Source of the DNA: Ruminococcus sp.
GTDB lineage: Bacteria > Bacillota > Clostridia > Oscillospirales > Ruminococcaceae
Direction of reading: 5' to 3'
Length of the DNA stretch: 49,216 nucleotides
Assembly (NCBI GenBank): GCA_015066705.1
Contig: SVNV01000016.1
Span: 1-49,216 of the forward strand
Below the pieces are notes generated by a model. That model did no database searches and had not been told where the DNA came from. It was given only the letters and a program-made list of their open reading frames with translations. How positions within the stretch are numbered: the stretch's first letter is position 1; each line of letters opens with the position of its first letter. Shown here one piece after another: positions 16,022 through 22,837 of the stretch. The position numbers were made by a program, and so were the translations under genes.

Positions 16022-16483
16022 TTATATTTCAGATTTAATTTTTTCAAAAAGTCCCTGACAACCCTCAAGGACGTCGTTATAGGTTTCGTCAAAATTCCCC
16101 GTATACCAAGGGTCAGCGATATCCTCGCCTTTTCTTTCAGAAAAATCAAGGAGCTTAAAAACCTTGTTTTTGGTATCATCAGGAATAATTCTTTTTAAAT
16201 TTCTCGTGTTGTAGCTGTCCATAAGGATTACATAGTCGAAGTTGTCGTAGTCCTTTTTTGTGATTTGTCTTGCACCACGTCTTTCAAAAGGAATACCCTT
16301 TTCTGTGAGCTTTCTTTTTGTGCCGTAGTGAATGTCGTTTCCGATTTCTTCGGTACTTGTAGCGCAGGACTCAACATAAATTTCATCACTAAGCCCGTTT
16401 TTTCTCACTATATCCTTCATAACAAACTCCGCCATCGGCGACCTGCAGATATTGCCGTGGCAGACAAACAGTAGTTTAATCAT
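16022..16483 (-). CDS. Low-molecular-weight protein tyrosine phosphatase
   Basis: A 153-residue phosphatase that removes phosphate from tyrosine (or arginine) residues. The P-loop CHGNICRS at residues 8-15 carries the nucleophile Cys8 and Arg14. The general-acid loop is ADPWYTGNFDET near residue 125. Length is exactly that of the family. The start is supported by GGAGG just upstream, overlapping the end of the preceding cyclase-like gene with one base between them, so the two are translationally linked. A 66-base gap leads to the PTS gene. It could act as an arginine phosphatase, as some Firmicutes members do; the residues separating the two types were not checked. Confidence 0.92.
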   Translation of the reverse strand: MIKLLFVCHGNICRSPMAEFVMKDIVRKNGLSDEIYVESCATSTEEIGNDIHYGTKRKLTEKGIPFERRGARQITKKDYDNFDYVILMDSYNTRNLKRIIPDDTKNKVFKLLDFSERKGEDIADPWYTGNFDETYNDVLEGCQGLFEKIKSEI

Positions 16484-16484
16484 T

Positions 16485-17084
16485 TTATTCCTCCATACTC
16501 AAAAGAATTGCTCTACAAGGCGCACCATCTGCGCCTCCGAGATTTAAAGGTGCACAGTTAAGAAGATATTTCCCGTCAGGCACGTCAGAAAGTCGTATTC
16601 CTTCAAGCAGGGTAACTTCTGCGCCAAGCAAAATCATATGAACATTTTTAGGTGCATTTTCAGGGCCTACTGTCTGTGACTCGTTTCCAACAAGCTTTAC
16701 GCCTTCCCTTGCAAATACTTTTGCAGATTCTTCGGTAACAGTAGCATTTCCGCCAATAAGTATTCTTTTTTCGCAGTCGTCACCAAGACTTTTTGCATTA
16801 TTTATAATACCGACAGCGTCGCTTTCTGTAACATCGCCCTCGTGGTGGAATACTGAGGCATATCCCACATAATGTTCGAGGGGCACTTCTCCGATTGACC
16901 TGCCTTCGTCGATAAAGTGATAAGGTGCGTCAACGTGCGTACCGTTATGAGCACACATTTCTATTCCTGTCAGATTACAGACGTCGCCTTTTTTTATCAG
17001 CATCATCCTATTACGGACAGGTTTCGGGTCGCCCGGAAAAACAGCACAGTCAAAGACTTCCTGCGATATATCAAAAATCTTCAT
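16485..17084 (-). CDS. Cyclase-family (kynurenine formamidase-like) metal hydrolase
   Basis: A 199-residue hydrolase of the cyclase/arylformamidase family. The metal-binding signature HNGTHVDAPYHF lies near residues 47-58, preceded by FPGDPKPVRN. These enzymes hydrolyse N-formylkynurenine or related amides and lactones; no tryptophan-degradation genes are nearby, so the substrate is open. The start at 17084 is preferred among three clustered ATG codons because GAAAGG is then correctly spaced. It heads a same-direction cluster with the phosphatase, PTS, EEP hydrolase and HPr genes. The spacer upstream holds cloverleaf element B and the divergent zapA promoter. Confidence 0.88.
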   Translation of the reverse strand: MKIFDISQEVFDCAVFPGDPKPVRNRMMLIKKGDVCNLTGIEMCAHNGTHVDAPYHFIDEGRSIGEVPLEHYVGYASVFHHEGDVTESDAVGIINNAKSLGDDCEKRILIGGNATVTEESAKVFAREGVKLVGNESQTVGPENAPKNVHMILLGAEVTLLEGIRLSDVPDGKYLLNCAPLNLGGADGAPCRAILLSMEE

Positions 17085-17156
17085 TTTCATCATCCTTTCA
17101 AGGATTTTTATCCCTTATTTATCTTTTAGTCTACCACAAATTTCTGCTCTTTTCAA

Positions 17157-17252
17157 GCGCCTCGTCAGGCGAGCGAACGCTCGCCGACAGAAGCCCCGCA
17201 GGGGCTTCACAAAGAAAAAACGCCCGAGGGTGCGTTTTTTCAAACGAGGCGC
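17157..17252. repeat. Cloverleaf-forming intergenic element B
   Basis: A closing stem of GCGCCTCGT (17157-17165) with ACGAGGCGC (17244-17252) encloses three hairpins. The first is GGCGAGCG/CGCTCGCC (17168-17185). The second is GAAGCCCC/GGGGCTTC with a GCA loop (17190-17208). The third is AAAAAACGC/GCGTTTTTT (17215-17240). The architecture matches element A, but the arm sequences differ. The third hairpin resembles an intrinsic terminator. It lies in the divergent spacer between the cyclase-like and zapA genes. Confidence 0.7.
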
Positions 17253-17293
17253 AAAAAATAACAAATTTTTATCTTATTTTTTGTCGTAATTCC

Positions 17294-17322
17294 TTTACAA
17301 TTTCAAATGAATATTGTATAAT
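17294..17322 (+). promoter_or_regulatory. Promoter of the zapA-U32-dut operon
   Basis: TTTACA (17294-17299) and TATAAT (17317-17322) are separated by 17 bases. The zapA start codon is 44 bases downstream. Confidence 0.75.
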
Positions 17323-17365
17323 GTATTTAATAGTACTCAAATATGAGGAGAAAGAAGGATTTTCA

Positions 17366-18142
17366 ATGAAAAACATCGTAAATGTAACCGTTTTCAACCG
17401 CCCTTTCAGCCTTTCAACTGACGAACCTGAGAACTATATCAGAAAGATTGCAGCAGTTGTTGACGAAAGGGTAAGAGCACACGTTTCGGAAAACCTTAAC
17501 ACAAATGTTATCGATGCCGCAATACTTGCAGCTCTTGAAAGCGTTGACGAAAGACTCAAGGCTCAGGCTACTATCGACAACCTCCGTGCACAGATTAAGG
17601 ACTATGTCGATGATGCCGGCGACGCAAGACTCAAGTGCGACGAAGCACAGAAGGAAGTCCGTGCTCTTAAGGCTAAGTGCGACGAACTCCAGAAAGAACT
17701 TGAAATCAGAAGAATGTTCAACAAGAAGATTGAAACTGAAGCTGCAGTCAAGGCTGCTGAGGAACACGCCAAGAAGGAAGCTATCATTAAGGCTGAAGCT
17801 GAAAAGAAGGCTCAGAGCGCTATAACTGCCGCTAAGCTTGAAGCAGAAGCTAAGGCTCTGGCTGCCATTGAAGAAGCTAAGGCTCAGGCAAAAACTCAGG
17901 TTGCTATCGAGCAGGCAAAGGCTCAGGCAAAGGCAAAGGCTGACGTTGAGGCACAGGTTGCAATAGAAAAGGCAAAGGCAGAAAAAGCTCAGGCTGACGC
18001 AGAGGCTGCTGCAAAGGCTGCTATCGCTGCAAGAGCTGCACACAGAATGGCTACACAGCAGGTTGAACCAAAACAGATGGAAATCACTTCATCATCAACC
18101 TATACAATCCCTGATGTTATTATCCCAAAAGAGTTGAAATAA
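17366..18142 (+). CDS. zapA: ZapA-domain cell division protein with long Ala-rich coiled coil
   Basis: A 258-residue protein. Residues 1-75 match ZapA, which bundles FtsZ filaments at midcell: VTVFNRPFSLSTDEPENYI, then AAVVDERVRAH and VIDAAILAALESVDERLKAQ. Ordinary ZapA ends after about 90-100 residues. Here a ~150-residue tail rich in Ala, Lys, Glu and Gln follows, with heptad-like repeats such as KAQAKAKADVEAQVAIEKAK, and the protein ends in a Ser/Thr-rich segment. The tail should form a long rod and could extend the reach of FtsZ crosslinks. The start at 17366 has AAGGAT ahead of it; a longer frame reaching back to 16925 crosses the promoter and element B and is not credible. The stop overlaps the U32 start as TAATG. 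Confidence 0.85.
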   Translation: MKNIVNVTVFNRPFSLSTDEPENYIRKIAAVVDERVRAHVSENLNTNVIDAAILAALESVDERLKAQATIDNLRAQIKDYVDDAGDARLKCDEAQKEVRALKAKCDELQKELEIRRMFNKKIETEAAVKAAEEHAKKEAIIKAEAEKKAQSAITAAKLEAEAKALAAIEEAKAQAKTQVAIEQAKAQAKAKADVEAQVAIEKAKAEKAQADAEAAAKAAIAARAAHRMATQQVEPKQMEITSSSTYTIPDVIIPKELK

Positions 18143-20181
18143 TGGCTGTTGAAATACTTTCACCTTGTAAAAATCCCGATACCCTCATAAGCGCACTGAG
18201 AAGCGGTTGCGGTGCTGTTTATGTGGGAGGAAAAATGTTTTCTGCAAGACAGAGTGCTGATAATTTTACCCGCGAGGAACTGGAAAATGCGGTTAAGCTT
18301 TGTCATAGAAACGGAGTCAAAATCTATCAGGCAATAAACACTGTTGCTACTGATGACGAACTTCCGATGCTTGCAGAAGAAATCAAAAACGCCTGCGAAA
18401 TTGGTGTCGACGGAATAATTTCACAGGATTTGGCGGTTGTGAATATCGTTAAAAAGGCTTGCCCTGATATGGAAATACATGCTTCTACACAAATGACAAT
18501 CCATACCCCTATGGGTGTGGATTTTGCTAAGAAGCTGGGATTTTCAAGAGTTGTGGTTGCCAGAGAGCTTACAAAGGAAGAAATTAAAAGCTGCTGTAAC
18601 AGAGATGTTGAAATCGAAGCCTTTGTTCACGGAGCACTGTGTATGAGCGTTTCGGGACAGTGCTATATGTCAGCTATGATAGGCTCACGAAGTGCTAACA
18701 GAGGACGTTGCGCACAGGCTTGCCGACTCCCTTTTAATAACCACCTCAGAACCGGCGGAAATGAAAATTCTCTTTCTCTTAAGGATATGTGCCTTGTGCC
18801 TTATCTTAAAGATATGGAAGAAATAGGCGTTTCTTCACTTAAAATCGAAGGAAGAATGAAACGCCCTGAATATGTTGCAGGGGCAACTGAAGCCTGCGTG
18901 AAGTCACTTAAGGGCGAGCAATACGACCTTGACTGCCTTAAATCCGTTTTTTCACGAAGCGGTTTTACAGACGGCTATTATACGGGAAAACGCCGTGAGA
19001 TGTTCGGAATAAGAACAAAAGAGGACGTTATGGAGGCAGGCGATGTTTTGCCGAAGTTGCGTCAGATTTATAATAAGGAAATTAAAATTTCCGACGTTAA
19101 GTTTTTCATTGAAATTAAAAATAACAAACCTGTCAGACTGAAAATTTCAGATGATATGGGAAACCACGCCGAGGTTTCGGGTAAAATTCCCGAAAAGGCA
19201 CAAAACAGAAGTATAAACGCAGAAATGTGTGAAAAACAGCTTTCAAAGCTCGGGGATACCATTTATAGCTTCTCCTGCCTTGAAAGCGATATTGACGAGG
19301 GGCTTTCAGTGAGCGCAGGCGAGCTTAACGCGTTAAGACGTGAGGTTTGTCAGAGGCTTGATGAGGCCCGTATTTTGAAAAATACTAAAAACGTCAGCTT
19401 TGATATGGAAAAACTGCAGTTTTTCTATCCGAAGATTTGTAATTTAAAACACCGTCAGCTAAGACTTGACGTATCAAGTGCAAGCCAGCTGAGAAGTGTT
19501 GATTTTGATAGGATTGATATGGGAATTATCCCTGTTGACGACGTTAAAAACTGTGAGGGACTTCCTATTGATAAGCTGGCGGTTTCACTGCCGAGGTTTA
19601 TTACCGACGAAAAACGCCTTGAAAAACAGCTTGAAGAAGCCTATAGGCTCGGCTTTACCAAGGCTTTTGTGTCAAATTATGCACATATAGAGCTTTGCAG
19701 TAAAATGGGATTTGAGCTTCACGGGGACTTTGGTCTTAATGTGACAAATTCTATGGCACTTGAAATGCTTGCAGGTGAAAAACTTTCATCGGTTACGCTT
19801 TCACCTGAGCTTAAGGTGACGCAGATTAATGCTATCGGGGATTTCACTGAGCTTTCGGTTGTAGGCTACGGACAGCTTCCGGTTATGCTTACAAGAAACT
19901 GCCCTATCGGTGACTGCTCAAGATGCAAAGGCTTTATCACCGACCGTACAGACAGGGATTTTCCGATAAAATGTATGAAAAAACAGGGATATACCGAGGT
20001 TTTAAATTGCGATACTCTGTGGCTTGCCGATAAGCAGAATGATTTGAATGTTGACTATATCCTTCTGAAATTCTATAAGGAAACACCTGACGAGGTAAAG
20101 AGAATTACTGAGAAATTCTTGAAGGGTGAAGCCTGTGAAGGGAAATTTACCAGAGGACTTTATTACAGAGGAATTATATAA
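18142..20181 (+). CDS. U32-family peptidase-like protein
   Basis: A 679-residue U32-family protein. The N-terminal half is a TIM-barrel-like domain starting MAVEILSPCKNPDTLISALR. The family signature SVSGQCYMSAMIGSRSANRG with the Cys cluster GRCAQAC lies near residues 170-193. Several U32 proteins (RlhA, TrhP) hydroxylate rRNA or tRNA rather than cut peptides, with the cysteines supporting a cofactor, so an RNA-modification role is as likely as proteolysis. A second Cys group, TRNCPIGDCSRCKGF, lies near residue 590. The gene overlaps both neighbours by one base (TAATG), placing it firmly in the zapA-dut operon. Confidence 0.88.
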   Translation: MAVEILSPCKNPDTLISALRSGCGAVYVGGKMFSARQSADNFTREELENAVKLCHRNGVKIYQAINTVATDDELPMLAEEIKNACEIGVDGIISQDLAVVNIVKKACPDMEIHASTQMTIHTPMGVDFAKKLGFSRVVVARELTKEEIKSCCNRDVEIEAFVHGALCMSVSGQCYMSAMIGSRSANRGRCAQACRLPFNNHLRTGGNENSLSLKDMCLVPYLKDMEEIGVSSLKIEGRMKRPEYVAGATEACVKSLKGEQYDLDCLKSVFSRSGFTDGYYTGKRREMFGIRTKEDVMEAGDVLPKLRQIYNKEIKISDVKFFIEIKNNKPVRLKISDDMGNHAEVSGKIPEKAQNRSINAEMCEKQLSKLGDTIYSFSCLESDIDEGLSVSAGELNALRREVCQRLDEARILKNTKNVSFDMEKLQFFYPKICNLKHRQLRLDVSSASQLRSVDFDRIDMGIIPVDDVKNCEGLPIDKLAVSLPRFITDEKRLEKQLEEAYRLGFTKAFVSNYAHIELCSKMGFELHGDFGLNVTNSMALEMLAGEKLSSVTLSPELKVTQINAIGDFTELSVVGYGQLPVMLTRNCPIGDCSRCKGFITDRTDRDFPIKCMKKQGYTEVLNCDTLWLADKQNDLNVDYILLKFYKETPDEVKRITEKFLKGEACEGKFTRGLYYRGII

Positions 20182-20624
20182 TGAAGCTTTTATTTAAAAA
20201 ACTAAGAGAAAATGCAATTATCCCGAAGCGTGCTACATCAGGCAGTGCAGGGCTTGACCTTTGTGCCTGTATAGACTCCCCTCTCGAAGTCAAAGCGGGA
20301 GAAATTGTTAAGATTCCTACGGGACTTGCTACCGAGTATGTGGGAGATGAAGCGGTTGCGTTGCTTATTTATGCACGCTCTTCACTTGCTACAAAGCACG
20401 GACTTACTCTTGCAAACTGTGTGGGAGTTGTTGACCTTGACTATCGTGGTGAAATTATAGTTGCTATGATAAACCACGGTAAGGAAGCTTATACAGTAAG
20501 CCCTGATGAGAGAATCGCACAGCTTGTGGTTACTCCTGTTTTAATGGTGGATACAGAAGAAACCGGAGAGCTTTCACAGACTGTCCGCGGAGAGGGCGGT
20601 TTTGGTTCAACAAATAAATTTTAG
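20181..20624 (+). CDS. dut: dUTP diphosphatase
   Basis: A 147-residue trimeric dUTPase that hydrolyses dUTP to dUMP, keeping uracil out of DNA and feeding dTMP synthesis. All five motifs are visible: SAGLDLCA, YARSSLATKHGL, GVVDLDYRGE, DERIAQLVV and the C-terminal RGEGGFGST that closes over the active site. Length is standard. The start codon overlaps the U32 stop (TAATG), so translation is coupled. An amidohydrolase gene follows 11 bases later with a GGTGGGG ribosome site. Confidence 0.95.
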   Translation: MKLLFKKLRENAIIPKRATSGSAGLDLCACIDSPLEVKAGEIVKIPTGLATEYVGDEAVALLIYARSSLATKHGLTLANCVGVVDLDYRGEIIVAMINHGKEAYTVSPDERIAQLVVTPVLMVDTEETGELSQTVRGEGGFGSTNKF

Positions 20625-20635
20625 GTGGGGTTTTT

Positions 20636-21784
20636 ATGATTTTATATAACGGTGTTATTTTTACTATGAATGACGAAAAAACCGTCATCGAAAACGGCTA
20701 TATTGAAATTAACGACGGAAAGATTGTTTCAGTCTGCGAGGGTGCACCTGCTAAAATTTCCGACGGGGATATTGACCTTTCGGGAATGTGCGTTTACCCC
20801 GGCTTTATTGACCTTCATACCCATATGGGTCTGATGAATTCAGGCGTGGGAGTTGAAGGCGAGGACTTTAACGAGGACAGCGACCCTGTTACTCCTCATC
20901 TCAGTGTCATTGATGCAATCAATCCTATGGATTTGACTTTCTCAGAGGCGAGAAATGCAGGTGTTACAACTGTTGCGGTTGCACCCGGGTCAACAAATGC
21001 TATTGCAGGTAATGTTGTTGCAATCAAAACTACGGGAAAACGTGTTGACAATATGATTTTAAAGGAAATCGGAATTAAGTTCGCCCTTGGCGAAAACCCT
21101 AAAATGACATACTTAAACAAAGAAGAAGCTCCTGTTACCAGAATGGCAACGGCTTCACTTATAAGAGAAACTCTTACAAAGGCAGTAAAATACAAGGACC
21201 AGCTTTTAAAATCAAAAACAGACAACGAAACAGATGAGCCTGATTTTGATGCAAAGCTTGACAGTCTTATCCCTCTTTTGAACGGGGAAACAAAAGCGCA
21301 TTTTCACTGTCACCGAGCTGATGACATCTTTACTGCACTTAGAATTTCAAAGGAATTTAATATTTCGCCTGTGCTTGTACACTGCACAGAGGGACATCTT
21401 GTTGCAGAGGAGCTTTACGGCTGTGATGCAATCATCGGTCCTGTTATTTCAGACAGAAGCAAGCCTGAGCTTATGAATGTTTCTCTTGAAAACGGAAAAA
21501 TCCTCAGGGACAACGGCTGTAAGGTTGCTGTATGTACAGACCACAGCGAAATCCCGATTCAGTATCTTGCTATTTCGGCAGGACTCACTATGAAGGGCGG
21601 TCTGACTCATTACGAGGCACTTGAAGCTATCACCTGTATTCCTGCGAAAATCGGAGGTTTTTACGACAGAGTTGGAAGCGTTGAGGCAGGAAAAGACGCT
21701 GACCTTTGTGTTTTTGCCGGCGACCCTTTGGGACTTATCGAAGAGCCTCTTATGGTTTTTGCTGAAGGAAAACAGATTAAGTAA
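20636..21784 (+). CDS. Amidohydrolase-superfamily protein (imidazolonepropionase-related)
   Basis: A 382-residue metal-dependent hydrolase. MILYNGVIFTMNDEKTVIENG at the N terminus forms the beta-sandwich half typical of the superfamily. FIDLHTHMGLMNSG near residue 58 supplies the HxH metal ligands. HFHCHRADD and VLVHCTEGH near residues 222 and 246 give further histidines, and AVCTDHSEIP near 300 holds the Asp. The C terminus GSVEAGKDADLCVFAGDPL is also diagnostic. The closest relatives I recall are annotated as amidohydrolases related to imidazolonepropionase; histidine-degradation neighbours are missing, so that reaction is not supported. It follows dut by 11 bases and precedes the fumarase subunit by 17, so the operon probably extends through all five genes. 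Confidence 0.87.
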   Translation: MILYNGVIFTMNDEKTVIENGYIEINDGKIVSVCEGAPAKISDGDIDLSGMCVYPGFIDLHTHMGLMNSGVGVEGEDFNEDSDPVTPHLSVIDAINPMDLTFSEARNAGVTTVAVAPGSTNAIAGNVVAIKTTGKRVDNMILKEIGIKFALGENPKMTYLNKEEAPVTRMATASLIRETLTKAVKYKDQLLKSKTDNETDEPDFDAKLDSLIPLLNGETKAHFHCHRADDIFTALRISKEFNISPVLVHCTEGHLVAEELYGCDAIIGPVISDRSKPELMNVSLENGKILRDNGCKVAVCTDHSEIPIQYLAISAGLTMKGGLTHYEALEAITCIPAKIGGFYDRVGSVEAGKDADLCVFAGDPLGLIEEPLMVFAEGKQIK

Positions 21785-21801
21785 TAATTAAGGATAAAAC
21801 T

Positions 21802-22644
21802 ATGCGTGAAATAAATGTTTCAGAAATCGAAAATACCGTAAGGGAACTTTGTATAAAGAGTAATCTTTATCTTCCTGAGGATTTGGAAAGCTGTATCTTC
21901 TGCTCGAAGGAAAAAGAGCTTTCGCCTGTGGGGAAGAACGTTTTTGACGACCTTTGTGAAAACATAAGAGTTGCTAAAAGCGAAAATATCCCAATTTGTC
22001 AGGATACAGGAATGGCTGTTGTATTTATGGAAATCGGACAGGACGTTCACTTTGTGGGCGGAAGTCTTAATGATGCGGTAAACAAAGGGGTTGCGAGGGG
22101 TTACACCGAAGGAAAGCTTCGCTGTTCAATAGTTTCCGACCCTTTGGAGAGAGTAAACACCGGCGACAACACACCTGCGGTACTTCATCTCTCGATAGTT
22201 GACGGCGAAAGCGTTAAAATTATGGTTGCGCCTAAGGGTTTCGGTAGCGAGAATATGTCTGCACTGAAAATGATGACACCAAGTGTTACCAAAGACGAAA
22301 TCATTGACTGGGTTGTTTCTGTGATTTCAAAAAGTGGTTCAAATCCTTGCCCGCCGATAGTTGTGGGCGTGGGAATTGGCGGAGATTTTGAAAAATGCGC
22401 TTATCTTGCAAAAAAAGCACTTTGCAGAAGTGTTTCCATAAGAAATGAAAAGCCACTTTACGCTGATATGGAGTCGGAAATTTTAGAAAAAATCAACCGC
22501 TTAGGCATTGGTCCTCAGGGCTTTGGCGGAACTGTAACTGCACTTGCTGTAAATATCGAGCAAGCACCTACTCACATTGCAGGGTTGCCTGTTTCGGTAA
22601 ATGTAGGCTGTCACGTCACCCGTCACGCCGAGGCTATAATTTAA
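21802..22644 (+). CDS. Class I (Fe-S) fumarate hydratase, alpha subunit
   Basis: A 280-residue protein matching the alpha subunit (N-terminal half) of two-subunit class I fumarases and L(+)-tartrate dehydratases, which interconvert fumarate and malate using a [4Fe-4S] cluster. IPICQDTGMAVVFMEIGQD near residue 60 carries the first cluster cysteine; others are likely in SNPCPPIVVGVGIGG near 185 and VNVGCHVTRH near the C terminus. GSENMSALKMM is also typical. The beta subunit is usually the next gene, but here the frame is followed by a terminator and convergent nifJ, so beta must be elsewhere. Substrate assignment between fumarate and tartrate is by likelihood. Confidence 0.88.
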   Translation: MREINVSEIENTVRELCIKSNLYLPEDLESCIFCSKEKELSPVGKNVFDDLCENIRVAKSENIPICQDTGMAVVFMEIGQDVHFVGGSLNDAVNKGVARGYTEGKLRCSIVSDPLERVNTGDNTPAVLHLSIVDGESVKIMVAPKGFGSENMSALKMMTPSVTKDEIIDWVVSVISKSGSNPCPPIVVGVGIGGDFEKCAYLAKKALCRSVSIRNEKPLYADMESEILEKINRLGIGPQGFGGTVTALAVNIEQAPTHIAGLPVSVNVGCHVTRHAEAII

Positions 22645-22652
22645 TAAAAAAC

Positions 22653-22689
22653 AAAGCGTTTCTACTCAAAAAAAGAGCGGGAACGCTTT
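22653..22689 (+). terminator. Terminator of the zapA-to-fumarase operon
   Basis: AAAGCGTT (22653-22660) pairs with AACGCTTT (22682-22689), with partial inner pairing, and is followed by ATTTTAC. It lies nine bases past the stop codon. Confidence 0.6.
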
Positions 22690-22696
22690 ATTTTAC

Positions 22697-22774
22697 GCCC
22701 TTGCGTGGTTTGCAGTCACCTGCAAACCGTCTGCCTTCAGGGCAGGCAGGGGTGCTTCGCACCCACGCAAGGGC
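22697..22774. repeat. Cloverleaf-forming intergenic element C
   Basis: The closing stem GCCCTTGCGT (22697-22706) with ACGCAAGGGC (22765-22774) encloses three contiguous hairpins. They are GGTTTGCAG/CTGCAAACC (22707-22728), CTGCCT/AGGCAG (22731-22749) and GGGTGC/GCACCC with a TTC loop (22750-22764). Only two junction bases are unpaired, giving a near-perfect four-way junction. It lies between the fumarase and nifJ terminators. Confidence 0.72.
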
Positions 22775-22790
22775 TTGTGCAACACAAAAA

Positions 22791-22816
22791 AACCGCTCCC
22801 ATTTCTGAGAGCGGTT
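22791..22816 (-). terminator. Terminator of nifJ
   Basis: AACCGCTC (22791-22798) pairs with GAGCGGTT (22809-22816). On the minus strand it lies just past the nifJ stop and is followed by TTTTTTTGTG. Confidence 0.8.
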
Positions 22817-22837
22817 AATTTTAACTTTTACGAAAAA

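Noticed and set aside
16925..17365. In-frame extension of the zapA reading frame upstream of 17366
   Set aside because: It crosses the cloverleaf element and the promoter at 17294-17322, and the residues do not resemble ZapA.
17414..18043. Long minus-strand frame rich in Ser, Cys and Leu opposite zapA
   Set aside because: It mirrors the repetitive Ala/Lys/Glu codons of the coiled coil; no ribosome site or family match.
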